This document shows, in pieces, positions 1 to 6,093 of a stretch of DNA of 6,093 nt (position 1 is the stretch's first letter; each line of letters begins with the position of its first letter). Under the pieces are notes generated by a model. The model saw nothing but the letters and a program-made list of their open reading frames with translations, made no database searches and was not told the DNA's origin. The translations under genes were made by a program, and so were the position numbers. The stretch is from Caulobacter sp. (GTDB lineage Bacteria > Pseudomonadota > Alphaproteobacteria > Caulobacterales > Caulobacteraceae), in the NCBI GenBank assembly GCA_014378155.1, contig JACMOF010000337.1, positions 1 through 6,093 on the forward strand. Direction: 5' to 3'.

Positions 1-141
1 CAGGTGGGCGACGTCCTCGAACGTGGCGCGGTGGGCGAGGTCTTCGACGGCATAGCCTCGGATGGTCAGGCGTCCGGCCTGGCCATCAACGTCGGAGAGC
101 ACGGTATGGGCGGCGATCACGCCTTCTAGACCTTCGGACAT
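1..141 (-). CDS. Citrate synthase family protein, N-terminal 47 codons (3' part outside window)
   Basis: Citrate synthase-family enzymes condense acetyl-CoA (or propionyl-CoA) with oxaloacetate in the cytoplasm. Only the first 47 residues lie in the window. They begin MSEGLEGVIA and contain GRLTIRGYAVEDLA at about residues 23-36, which is the N-terminal 'GxLxxRGYxxEDLA' signature of the family. None of the catalytic histidines or the aspartate is in view, so citrate and 2-methylcitrate synthase cannot be told apart. The ATG at 141 is preceded by AGGAGA with a 7-nt spacer, which fixes the start. The gene is divergent from another citrate synthase-fold gene at 217 and shares its GRLxxRG segment, so the two appear to be paralogues. 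There is no room for a helix-turn-helix before the signature, unlike the partner. Family assignment is secure; substrate is open. Confidence 0.88.
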   Translation of the reverse strand, partial: MSEGLEGVIAAHTVLSDVDGQAGRLTIRGYAVEDLAHRATFEDVAHL

Positions 142-148
142 GGAGAGG

Positions 149-154
149 TCTCCT
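149..154 (-). promoter_or_regulatory. Shine-Dalgarno of the leftward citrate synthase gene
   Basis: On the minus strand AGGAGA stands 7 nt before the ATG at 141, within AAAGGAGA. This is a near-ideal ribosome binding site and supports that start. The rightward gene has no comparable site. Confidence 0.8.
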
Positions 155-162
155 TTCGCGCC

Positions 163-192
163 TAATCCGCGTGCCCAGACCTTGATCGTCAA
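163..192 (-). promoter_or_regulatory. Possible promoter for the leftward citrate synthase gene
   Basis: On the minus strand TTGACG (192 to 187) matches the -35 consensus described for Caulobacter housekeeping promoters. The best candidate for -10 is the weak GGATTA (168 to 163), 18 nt downstream. A transcript from here would have a leader of roughly 15 nt that begins close to the Shine-Dalgarno. The -35 is convincing and the -10 is not. The -35 lies inside an inverted half-site pair (182-192), so a protein bound there would be expected to affect this promoter. Confidence 0.35.
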
Positions 193-209
193 TCTTGATC
201 AATGTAATC
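182..209 (+). promoter_or_regulatory. Possible promoter of the HTH-citrate synthase gene, probably leaderless
   Basis: TTGATCG at 182-188 resembles a -35, and TGTAATC at 203-209 resembles a -10 (TGTAAT matches TATAAT at 5 of 6). Taken as hexamers the spacing is 15 nt, slightly short. A start 6-8 nt beyond the -10 would fall at about 215-217, on or next to the ATG. There is no Shine-Dalgarno before that ATG, so a leaderless transcript is the simplest reading. Confidence 0.4.
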
Positions 210-212
210 AAT
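182..212. promoter_or_regulatory. Operator-like cluster of TTGAT/ATCAA half-sites in the divergent intergenic region
   Basis: Two copies of TTGATC occur at 182-187 and 195-200, 13 bp apart. Each can pair as an inverted repeat: TTGA(182-185)-TCG-TCAA(189-192), TTGAT(195-199) with ATCAA(207-211), and the perfect palindrome TTGATCAA at 195-202. The stretch is strikingly A/T-rich for this GC-rich DNA and lies between two divergent starts. That is what is seen. That it is an operator, perhaps for the helix-turn-helix protein encoded next to it, is inference. Part of the pattern could come from overlapping promoter elements. Confidence 0.45.
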
Positions 213-216
213 ATAT

Positions 217-1365
217 ATGGCCGATTGGATCGACGCGGAACAGGCGATGGCGACGCTGGGGGTGCGGGCCCAGACGCTGTACGCCTATGTCAGCCGGGGC
301 CGGGTGGCCGCCGCCGCCCATCCCGACGATCCGCGCCGCAGCCTGTACCGCGCCTCCGATGTCGCCGCCCTAGCCGCCAAGAAGGCCCGGGGCCGCCGGG
401 CAGCCGATGTCGCGGCCGAGGCCATCGCCTGGGGTGAGCCGGTCCTGCCCTCGGCGATCACCACGGTGATCAATGGCCGGCTCTATTATCGCGGCCAAGA
501 CGCGGTAGACCTAGCGCGGATGCATAGCCTGGAGCAGGCGGCCCGCCTGTTGCGCGGCGGCCATGGCGCGCCGCTCAAGGGGCCCGAGCCGAAAAAGCCC
601 AAGAAGGGCGACACGCCACGCGCCCGGCTGTTCTCGACCTTGGCCGTCCGCGCCGGAATTGATCCCCCGGCCCGAGGGCGCGCGCCCTTGGCCCTGGCCA
701 TGGAGGCAGCCGGCCTGCTGGAGGCCGCCGCCGACGCGGTGGCCGGGGCAATCGGCGACGGCTCGATCCACCAGCGCCTGGCCGACGCCTGGGGCCTCGA
801 CGCCCAGGGCGCCGACCTCGTGCGCCGCGCGCTCGTCCTGCTGGCCGACCATGAGCTCAACGCCTCGACCTTCGCGGTCCGCGTGGCCGCCTCGACCGGC
901 GCCTCGCTGGCGGCGGCGTCCCTGGCCGGGCTGGCGGCGCTGTCGGGGCCGCTGCATGGCGGCATGGCGGCGCGGGTCGAGATGTTCGTCGAGGATGCCG
1001 ACCGGCGCGGACCTGGGCGGGCGGTGGCCGAACGGTTGGCGCAGGGCTCGGCCATGCCCGGCTTCGGCCACCCGCTCTATCCCGACGGCGACCCGCGCGC
1101 GGCGGCCCTGTTGGACGCCCTCAAGGCGCCGCCATTGCTGGCCGACCTGCGGCGCGAGACCGAGGCCGCCACGGGCCTCCTGCCCAATATCGATTTTGCC
1201 CTGGTGGCGATGAGCCGGGCCCTCGCCCTCCCCATCGATGCGCCTTTCAGCCTGTTCGCGGTGGGGCGGATGGCGGGGTGGCAAGCGCATGCGATCGAGC
1301 AGCTGCAGACCGGGCAGTTGATCCGGCCCCGCGCCCGATACGTGGGGGTGCGGCCGGCGAGCTAA
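217..1365 (+). CDS. Citrate synthase-fold protein with N-terminal MerR/excisionase-like helix-turn-helix
   Basis: This is a 382-aa cytoplasmic protein of unknown physiological role. Residues 4-53 resemble a MerR/HTH_17 DNA-binding fold: DAEQAMATLGVRAQTLYAYV, then SRGRV, then a short wing with SLYRASDVAAL. A citrate synthase domain follows from about residue 75. GRLYYRG (87-93) matches the divergent gene's signature, and a Lys/Pro-rich segment at 120-132 interrupts the alignment. The known catalytic and oxaloacetate-binding residues of citrate synthase are all present: H212 in ADHELNAST, H247 in GPLHGG, H285 and R294 in GFGHPLYPDGDPR, D326 in LPNIDF, R351 in GRMAGW, and an arginine in RPRARY near 374. 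The enzyme fold therefore looks intact. The start is fixed by an in-frame TAA at 205-207; no ribosome binding site precedes the ATG. The HTH fusion and the divergent paralogue suggest a regulator or autoregulated enzyme, but activity is unproven. Confidence 0.9.
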   Translation: MADWIDAEQAMATLGVRAQTLYAYVSRGRVAAAAHPDDPRRSLYRASDVAALAAKKARGRRAADVAAEAIAWGEPVLPSAITTVINGRLYYRGQDAVDLARMHSLEQAARLLRGGHGAPLKGPEPKKPKKGDTPRARLFSTLAVRAGIDPPARGRAPLALAMEAAGLLEAAADAVAGAIGDGSIHQRLADAWGLDAQGADLVRRALVLLADHELNASTFAVRVAASTGASLAAASLAGLAALSGPLHGGMAARVEMFVEDADRRGPGRAVAERLAQGSAMPGFGHPLYPDGDPRAAALLDALKAPPLLADLRRETEAATGLLPNIDFALVAMSRALALPIDAPFSLFAVGRMAGWQAHAIEQLQTGQLIRPRARYVGVRPAS

Positions 1366-1367
1366 AT

Positions 1368-1388
1368 CCTCTCCCTCTGGGGGAGGAG
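1368..1388. terminator. Short hairpin between convergent genes, possible bidirectional terminator
   Basis: CTCCC (1371-1375) pairs with GGGAG (1381-1385) around a 5-nt loop, with partial pairing further out. It fills the 25-bp gap between the rightward citrate synthase-fold gene (stop at 1365) and the leftward gltB (stop at 1391). No real U-tract follows on either strand, so it is a weak intrinsic terminator at best. In sequence it resembles the outer hairpin of the repeats at 5935-6057 and may be a remnant of that family. Confidence 0.4.
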
Positions 1389-1390
1389 CT

Positions 1391-4300
1391 TTAAGCCCGC
1401 TCGTGAACCGCCTGCTCGGCCACCAGGGGCTGGGGCAAGCGCGAGACCATCTCCTTGGGGCAAACCTGCCAGAACAGGTCCCGCACCCGGTCCCAGTCGC
1501 GCAGCAGGCTGGCGGCGAAGGCCGAGTCCGTTTCGGAGGCGTGTTCGGTCACCAGCGAGCGCAGAACGCCTTCCCAATAGGGCGAGGCAAGGCGCTGGAC
1601 GACGATGCTGTCGGGGTTGATATGGCCCTCGAAGCGGCCGTGCTGGTCAAGAACGAAGGCCATGCCGCCGGTCATCCCGGCCCCGAAATTACCGCCCGTC
1701 GGACCCAGGATCACCACCTGGCCGCCGGTCATGTATTCGCAGCCATTGGTCCCGCAGCCCTCGACCACGGTGGTGGCCCCGGAGTTGCGGACCGCGAACC
1801 GCTCGCCGGCCTGGCCCGCCGCGAACAGCCGCCCCGAGGTGGCCCCAAACAGCACGGTATTGCCCAGCAGGGTGTTTGTCTCGGGGGCCGCCAGGCCCCG
1901 CGCGGGCTTGATGACGATGGTCGCGCCCGACAGGCCCTTGCCGACATAGTCATTGGCCTCGCCGGTCAGCTCGATGCGCAGACCCTGGACCGCGAAGGCC
2001 CCCAGGCTCTGGCCGGCCGAGCCCTTGAGCTGGACGGTCAGGTGGCCGGCGGGCAGGCCGGTCATGCCGAACTTGCGCACGATGTGACTGGAGGTGCGCG
2101 AGCCGATCGAGCGGGCGGTGCTGCGAACCGTATAGGTCAGCTGCATCTTCTCGCCGCGCTCCAGCAGCGGCGCGGCGTCGCGGACGATCTGGGCGTCCAG
2201 CGTGTCGGGCACTTGATTGCGACCGCCCTCGACGGTGCAATAGGGCTTGTTGTGACCGGGGTCGGCCCGGACCAGCAGCGGGTTCAGGTCGAGGTCGTCG
2301 AGATGCTCGCCGCCCCGGCTGACCTGGGCCAGCAGGTCGGTGCGACCGACGATTTCCAGCAAGCTCTTGAAGCCCAGGCCGGCCAAGATTTCGCGCACCT
2401 CCTCAGCGATGAAGCTGAAGAGGTTGATGACCTTCTCCGGCGTGCCGGTGAACTTGGCGCGCAGGGCCTCGTCCTGGGTGCAGACCCCAACCGGGCAGGT
2501 GTTGGAATGGCACTGACGCACCATGATGCAGCCCATGGCCACCAGGGACGCCGTGCCGATGCCGAACTCCTCGGCGCCCAGCATGGCGGCGATCACCACG
2601 TCGCGGCCGGTGCGAATGCCGCCGTCCGTACGCAGCACCACCGAATGGCGCAGGTTGTTGAGGGTCAGCACCTGGTTGGCTTCCGACAGGCCCATCTCCC
2701 ACGGCCCGCCGGCGTACTTCACCGAGGTCTGGGACGAGGCGCCGGTGCCGCCGACATTGCCGGCCACCAGGATGACGTCGGCCTTGGCCTTGGCGACCCC
2801 GGCCGCGATGGCGCCGATGCCGGTGGCCGCCACCAGCTTGACCGTGACGCGGGCGATCGGATTGATCTGCTTCAGGTCATAGATCAGCTGGGCCAGGTCC
2901 TCGATCGAATAGATGTCGTGGTGCGGTGGCGGGCTGATCAGCATGACACCGGGCGTGGCGTGGCGGAGACGTGCAATCATCTCCGTCACTTTAAAGCCCG
3001 GCAATTGGCCACCCTCGCCGGGCTTGGCGCCTTGGGCGACCTTGATCTCGATTTCCCGGCATTGGTTCAGATATTCGGCGGTGACGCCAAATCTTCCTGA
3101 GGCCACCTGCTTGATGGCGCTGTTGGGGTTGTCGCCATTTGGCAAGGGCTTGTAACGCGCCGGGTCCTCGCCGCCCTCGCCCGACACCGACTTGGCCCCG
3201 ATGCGGTTCATGGCGATGTTCAGCATGCCGTGGGCTTCCGGGCCCAGGGCGCCCAAGCTCATGCCCGGCGTGACGAAGCGCTTGCGGATCTCGTTGACGC
3301 TCTCGACGTCGTCGGTGGAGATCGGGTTGCGGTCCGAGCGCCAGTCCAGCAGGTCGCGCAACTGCACGGGCTTCTGCGTGCGCAGGCCGTGCGACCACCG
3401 CCGATAGAGCTCGAAATCGCCGGTGTCGCAGGCGCTCTGCAGGGTGTGGATCAGCCGCGCCTCGAAGGCGTGGGTCTCGCCCGAACGACGCAGCTTGTAG
3501 AGGCCGCCGACCGGCAGGGTGACCGCCGCGCTGTCCCAGGCCTTGCGATGCAGCTCGACCGCCTTGCTCTCCAGGCCCGCAAGGCCGATCCCCGAGATGC
3601 GCGACGGCATGCCGGGGAAGAACTCGGCGGCCAAGGCGCGCGACAGGCCGACGGCTTCGAAATTGTAGCCGCCGCGATAGGACGAGATGACGCTGATGCC
3701 CATCTTGGAGATGATCTTCAGCAGCCCGGCCTCAATGGCGGTCTTGAAGTTGATGCAGACGTCGCGGAGCGACTTGTCGCCGAGCAGGCCGCGCTCCAGG
3801 CGATCCTGGAAGCTTTCCTGGGCCAGGTAGGCGTTGACCGCCGTGGCGCCGACGCCAACCAGCACCGCGAAATAGTGGGTGTCGAGGCACTCGGCCGAGC
3901 GGACGATGATCGAGACGTACGACCGCAGGCCCTTGGCGACCAGGTGGGCGTGAACGCCGCCGGTGGCCAGGATCATCGGCAGCGCCACGCGGCCCTGGGC
4001 TGAACCCTCATCGGTCAGGACGATGGCGCCGCAGCCGCGCAGCACGGCGTCTTCCGCGTCGGCCCGGATGCGGTCGAGATTGGCGCGCAGGGCGTCGCCG
4101 GGGCGAGCCTCCGGCGCGGGCAGCGGCATGGTGCAGTCGATGACCACCACGCTCTTCTCGCCCAGCAGGCCGTGGATACGCTCGTACATGCCGGTGGTGA
4201 GCACGGGGCTCTCCAGCACATAGACATCGGCCTGGGCCGCGTCCTGCGCGAGAATGTTGCCGAGGTTCTTGAACCGGGTCTTCAGGCTCATGACGCCGGT

Positions 4301-5917
4301 CTCCCGCAGGGGGTCGATCGGCGGGTTGGTCACCTGGCTGAAGTTCTGGCGGAAGAAGTGGCTGAGCGGCCGGTACTTTTCCGACAGCACGGCCAGGGGC
4401 GCGTCGTCACCCATCGAGCCGACGGCCTCCTTGCCCTCCTCGACCATAGGGGCCAGGACCATTTCCAGGTCCTCCAGCGAGAAGCCGGCGGCGGCCTGGC
4501 GGCGGGTCAGCTCCTCGCGGCCGTATTTGCGTGGCTCGGGGCCGGGGCCGATCTCCTTTTCGAGATCGACCATATTTCCCAGCCAATCCGTATAGGGATG
4601 GCGGCCGGCCAGTTCGTCGATGATGGCGTCTTCGCCGTAGAGCTTGCCCTCGGCCAGGTCGATGGCGATCATCCGGCCGGGCGAGATGGCCAGCTTGCGG
4701 GTGATGCGGCTCTCCTCGACGCCGCACATGCCGGCCTCGGAGCCCATGATCACCAAACCGTCGTCGGTATAGGCCACGCGCAGCGGGCGCAGGCCCGAGC
4801 GGTCCTTGCCGGCTACGACCCAGCGGCCGTCGGTGGCGCACAGGGCGGCCGGGCCGTCCCACGGCTCCATCACCGCGTTGCAATAGGCGTAGAGCGCCTG
4901 GTGCGGGGCGCTCATGTGCGCGTTGGCGGCTTCCGGCATCAGCAGGGCCTTAGTCATCGGCGCGTCGCGGCCGGCCCGGACCAGCACCTCGAAGGTGTTG
5001 TCAAGATTGGCGCTGTCGGACCCACCCGGCTGGATCACCGGCTTCACGTCGTCCCCGAATTCACCGAAGGCGTCGGCCGCCATCTTGATCTCGTGGGACT
5101 TCATCCAGTTGATGTTGCCCTTGATGGTGTTGATCTCACCATTGTGGGCCAGCATCCGGAACGGCTGGGCCAGGCGCCATTCGGGGAAGGTGTTGGTGGA
5201 ATAGCGCTGGTGGAAGATCGCCACTGCGGCGCTGAAGCGTTCATCCTTGAGGTCGGGATAGAACTCGTCGATGTGCTCGGCCAGAAACATACCCTTGTAG
5301 ATCAAGGACTTCGCCGAGAACGAACACAGGTAGAAGCCCTGCAGGTTTTGGGCGTGGACGCGCTTTTCGATGCGCTTGCGGCACAGGAACAGGGCGCGCT
5401 CCAGGGCCTCACCCTCCAGGCCGGCCGGCGCGGCCAGCATGATCTGCTCGATCTCGGGCCGGGTGGCGTTGGCCTTCTCGCCGATCACCGAGGTGTCGAC
5501 GGGCACCTGCCGCCAGCCATAGATATAGAAGCCGAAACGCAAGGCCTCGGCCTCGACGATGGTGCGGCAGGCCTCTTGGGCGGCGAGATCGGTACGCGGC
5601 AGGAAGACCTGGCCCACGGCGATCGGGCCCTGGCGCAGGGCGTGGCCGGTGCGGCGGACCTGGTCGACGAAGAAGTCCTGCGGCACGCTGACCAGCACGC
5701 CGGCCCCGTCGCCGGTCTTGCCGTCGGCGTCGACCGCGCCCCGGTGCCAGAGGGCTTTCAGGGCCTTGATCGCCAGCTCTACGACTTCGCGGCGCGGCTG
5801 GCCGTCGATGGCGCAGACCAGGCCCACGCCGCACGCGTCGCGCTCGGTCGAGGGATCATAGGCGTGGCCGTCGATCAGGGCCTGGCGGTTCTTCAGATAG
5901 AGGTCCATCTGGGTCAT
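1391..5917 (-). CDS. gltB: Glutamate synthase (NADPH-type GOGAT) large subunit
   Basis: This is the alpha subunit of GOGAT. It converts glutamine and 2-oxoglutarate to two glutamates, with electrons from the GltD beta subunit, and completes ammonia assimilation with glutamine synthetase. The protein has 1508 residues, normal for the family. An apparent 28-residue propeptide ends in ERDA before the N-terminal nucleophile C29. The type-2 glutaminase domain (about 29-430) has H58-R59-G60 and N259-G260 in AHNGEI. A central domain follows (about 500-770), then the FMN/synthase domain (about 840-1200) with KPGEGGQLPG at 965-974 and the 3Fe-4S cysteines C1130, C1136 and C1141. The C-terminal beta-helix GXGXG domain (about 1260-1450) has GGNFGAGMTGG near 1400. 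The ATG at 5917 is chosen because an in-frame TTG extension to 6064 only translates a repeat. GAGAGA lies 7 nt upstream. No gltD is adjacent downstream. No key residue appears to be missing. Confidence 0.97.
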   Translation of the reverse strand: MTQMDLYLKNRQALIDGHAYDPSTERDACGVGLVCAIDGQPRREVVELAIKALKALWHRGAVDADGKTGDGAGVLVSVPQDFFVDQVRRTGHALRQGPIAVGQVFLPRTDLAAQEACRTIVEAEALRFGFYIYGWRQVPVDTSVIGEKANATRPEIEQIMLAAPAGLEGEALERALFLCRKRIEKRVHAQNLQGFYLCSFSAKSLIYKGMFLAEHIDEFYPDLKDERFSAAVAIFHQRYSTNTFPEWRLAQPFRMLAHNGEINTIKGNINWMKSHEIKMAADAFGEFGDDVKPVIQPGGSDSANLDNTFEVLVRAGRDAPMTKALLMPEAANAHMSAPHQALYAYCNAVMEPWDGPAALCATDGRWVVAGKDRSGLRPLRVAYTDDGLVIMGSEAGMCGVEESRITRKLAISPGRMIAIDLAEGKLYGEDAIIDELAGRHPYTDWLGNMVDLEKEIGPGPEPRKYGREELTRRQAAAGFSLEDLEMVLAPMVEEGKEAVGSMGDDAPLAVLSEKYRPLSHFFRQNFSQVTNPPIDPLRETGVMSLKTRFKNLGNILAQDAAQADVYVLESPVLTTGMYERIHGLLGEKSVVVIDCTMPLPAPEARPGDALRANLDRIRADAEDAVLRGCGAIVLTDEGSAQGRVALPMILATGGVHAHLVAKGLRSYVSIIVRSAECLDTHYFAVLVGVGATAVNAYLAQESFQDRLERGLLGDKSLRDVCINFKTAIEAGLLKIISKMGISVISSYRGGYNFEAVGLSRALAAEFFPGMPSRISGIGLAGLESKAVELHRKAWDSAAVTLPVGGLYKLRRSGETHAFEARLIHTLQSACDTGDFELYRRWSHGLRTQKPVQLRDLLDWRSDRNPISTDDVESVNEIRKRFVTPGMSLGALGPEAHGMLNIAMNRIGAKSVSGEGGEDPARYKPLPNGDNPNSAIKQVASGRFGVTAEYLNQCREIEIKVAQGAKPGEGGQLPGFKVTEMIARLRHATPGVMLISPPPHHDIYSIEDLAQLIYDLKQINPIARVTVKLVAATGIGAIAAGVAKAKADVILVAGNVGGTGASSQTSVKYAGGPWEMGLSEANQVLTLNNLRHSVVLRTDGGIRTGRDVVIAAMLGAEEFGIGTASLVAMGCIMVRQCHSNTCPVGVCTQDEALRAKFTGTPEKVINLFSFIAEEVREILAGLGFKSLLEIVGRTDLLAQVSRGGEHLDDLDLNPLLVRADPGHNKPYCTVEGGRNQVPDTLDAQIVRDAAPLLERGEKMQLTYTVRSTARSIGSRTSSHIVRKFGMTGLPAGHLTVQLKGSAGQSLGAFAVQGLRIELTGEANDYVGKGLSGATIVIKPARGLAAPETNTLLGNTVLFGATSGRLFAAGQAGERFAVRNSGATTVVEGCGTNGCEYMTGGQVVILGPTGGNFGAGMTGGMAFVLDQHGRFEGHINPDSIVVQRLASPYWEGVLRSLVTEHASETDSAFAASLLRDWDRVRDLFWQVCPKEMVSRLPQPLVAEQAVHERA

Positions 5918-5924
5918 CGTCTTG

Positions 5925-5930
5925 TCTCTC
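5925..5930 (-). promoter_or_regulatory. gltB: Likely ribosome binding site of gltB
   Basis: On the minus strand GAGAGA lies 7 nt before the ATG at 5917. A better-looking AAGGAG (5937 to 5932) sits 14 nt away and overlaps the flanking repeat. That is too far for the usual spacing, so the weaker, closer site is preferred. It supports the 1508-aa start over the TTG at 6064. Confidence 0.5.
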
Positions 5931-5934
5931 GCTC

Positions 5935-5980
5935 CTTCTCCCTTTGCGGGAGAAGGTGGCCGAAGGCCGGATGAGGGGTC
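5935..5980 (+). repeat. Intergenic palindromic repeat, copy A
   Basis: This REP-like unit has two stem-loops: CTTCTCCC (5935-5942) pairs with GGGAGAAG (5948-5955), and GGCC-GAA-GGCC occupies 5958-5968. It ends in GATGAGGGGTC. It is near-identical, in inverted orientation, to the copy at 6007-6057 and ends 17 nt before the gltB start codon. Repeats of this design are, from general knowledge, abundant between genes in Caulobacter-like genomes. Confidence 0.8.
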
Positions 5981-6006
5981 GAAAGCCCTATCGGATAAGC
6001 CGGTGT

Positions 6007-6057
6007 GACCCCTCACCCGGCCGCTCTGCGGCCACCCTCTCCCCCAAAGGGAGAGGG
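6007..6057 (-). repeat. Intergenic palindromic repeat, copy B (inverted)
   Basis: GGCCGC-TCT-GCGGCC (6019-6033) and CCCTCTCCC (6035-6043) paired with GGGAGAGGG (6049-6057) form two stem-loops with longer stems than those of copy A. Read on the minus strand it has the same order as copy A read on the plus strand, ending in GGGTGAGGGGTC. Confidence 0.8.
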
Positions 6058-6093
6058 AAACCAAAAATAATCCCCCCCGGTCGAGAGCGCCGC
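6058..6093. other. Right-edge intergenic stretch with no recognised feature
   Basis: This stretch holds AAACCAAAAATAAT and a run of seven C. On the minus strand it reads as seven G followed by ATTATTTTTGG, which has the T-rich tail of an intrinsic terminator, but no stem is visible inside the window. It may be the end of an upstream leftward unit. No coding sequence can be supported here. Confidence 0.3.

Larger units (their letters stand above)
5935..6057. repeat. Inverted pair of repeat copies forming a long foldback upstream of gltB
   Basis: Copies A and B face each other across a 26-nt spacer (5981-6006). The arms match almost base for base except for a few substitutions and a gap of about 4 nt in the inner GGCC loop. 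The mRNA, or extruded DNA, could fold into one long hairpin of roughly 45 bp or into four small ones. In a gltB transcript that started upstream, this structure would sit directly above the ribosome binding site. No promoter for gltB is evident in this stretch. Confidence 0.8.

Noticed and set aside
62..373. 103-codon plus-strand frame crossing the divergent intergenic region
   Set aside because: It runs antisense through the citrate synthase start, over the promoter region and out of frame into the HTH gene. It has no recognisable protein.
563..1213. 216-codon plus-strand frame within the citrate synthase-fold gene
   Set aside because: It is an Arg/Pro/Trp-rich out-of-frame reading of the real gene. 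No frameshift is needed, since the 382-aa frame is continuous.
511..1290. 259-codon open frame on the minus strand inside the HTH-citrate synthase gene
   Set aside because: Composition is Arg/Gly/Gln-rich with no motif. The plus-strand gene here has intact catalytic residues and a fixed start.
1403..3100. 565-codon open frame on the plus strand opposite the 3' half of gltB
   Set aside because: This is another mirror-frame artefact of high-GC codon use. It has no ribosome binding site or family signature.
4172..5974. 600-codon open frame on the plus strand opposite gltB
   Set aside because: It is antisense to a fully conserved gltB, has Gly/Ala/Asp/Gln/Val-rich composition typical of the mirror frame of GC-rich genes, and shows no recognisable domain.
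5935..6057. CRISPR array or insertion sequence end
   Set aside because: There are only two copies in inverted orientation, with no regular spacers, transposase or target duplication. It fits a dispersed intergenic palindromic repeat better.
5918..6064. 49-residue N-terminal extension of GltB from a TTG at 6064
   Set aside because: It merely translates the inverted intergenic repeats and lacks family similarity. The ATG at 5917 gives a normal propeptide before the nucleophile C29.

Overview
The window looks like chromosomal DNA of a GC-rich alphaproteobacterium, most likely Caulobacter or a close relative in Caulobacteraceae. This rests on the strong G/C third-position bias, an Azospirillum/Caulobacter-type GltB with a longer propeptide than the enterobacterial one, a TTGACG -35-like element, and an intergenic repeat with paired CTCTCCC/GGGAGAG hairpins of a kind common in such genomes. 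The genus is an inference, not a demonstrated identity.

Layout. Positions 1-141 (minus) hold the first 47 codons of a citrate synthase-family gene that runs off the left edge. A 75-bp divergent intergenic region (142-216) carries a Shine-Dalgarno for the leftward gene and an A/T-rich cluster of TTGAT/ATCAA half-sites. Positions 217-1365 (plus) encode a second citrate synthase-fold protein of 382 aa. It has a MerR/excisionase-like helix-turn-helix fused to its N terminus and still has the catalytic His/His/Asp set. After a 25-bp convergent gap with a short hairpin, positions 1391-5917 (minus) encode a complete 1508-aa NADPH-type glutamate synthase large subunit, gltB. Upstream of gltB, 5935-6057 is a head-to-head pair of copies of an intergenic repeat. 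The last 36 bp contain nothing I can identify.

How the genes relate. Citrate synthase makes citrate, which leads to 2-oxoglutarate. GOGAT turns 2-oxoglutarate and glutamine into two glutamates, so both parts of the window sit at the carbon/nitrogen junction. The two transcription units are convergent, however, and nothing here shows co-regulation. No gltD is visible: it is not downstream of gltB and does not fit in the 176 bp upstream, so it must lie beyond the right edge or elsewhere.

The most interesting element is the divergent pair of paralogous citrate synthase-fold genes. One carries a DNA-binding domain, and the two are separated by a compact operator-like region. This could be a metabolite-sensing, autoregulated switch built from an enzyme fold, but that is a hypothesis. 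gltB itself looks ordinary and intact.
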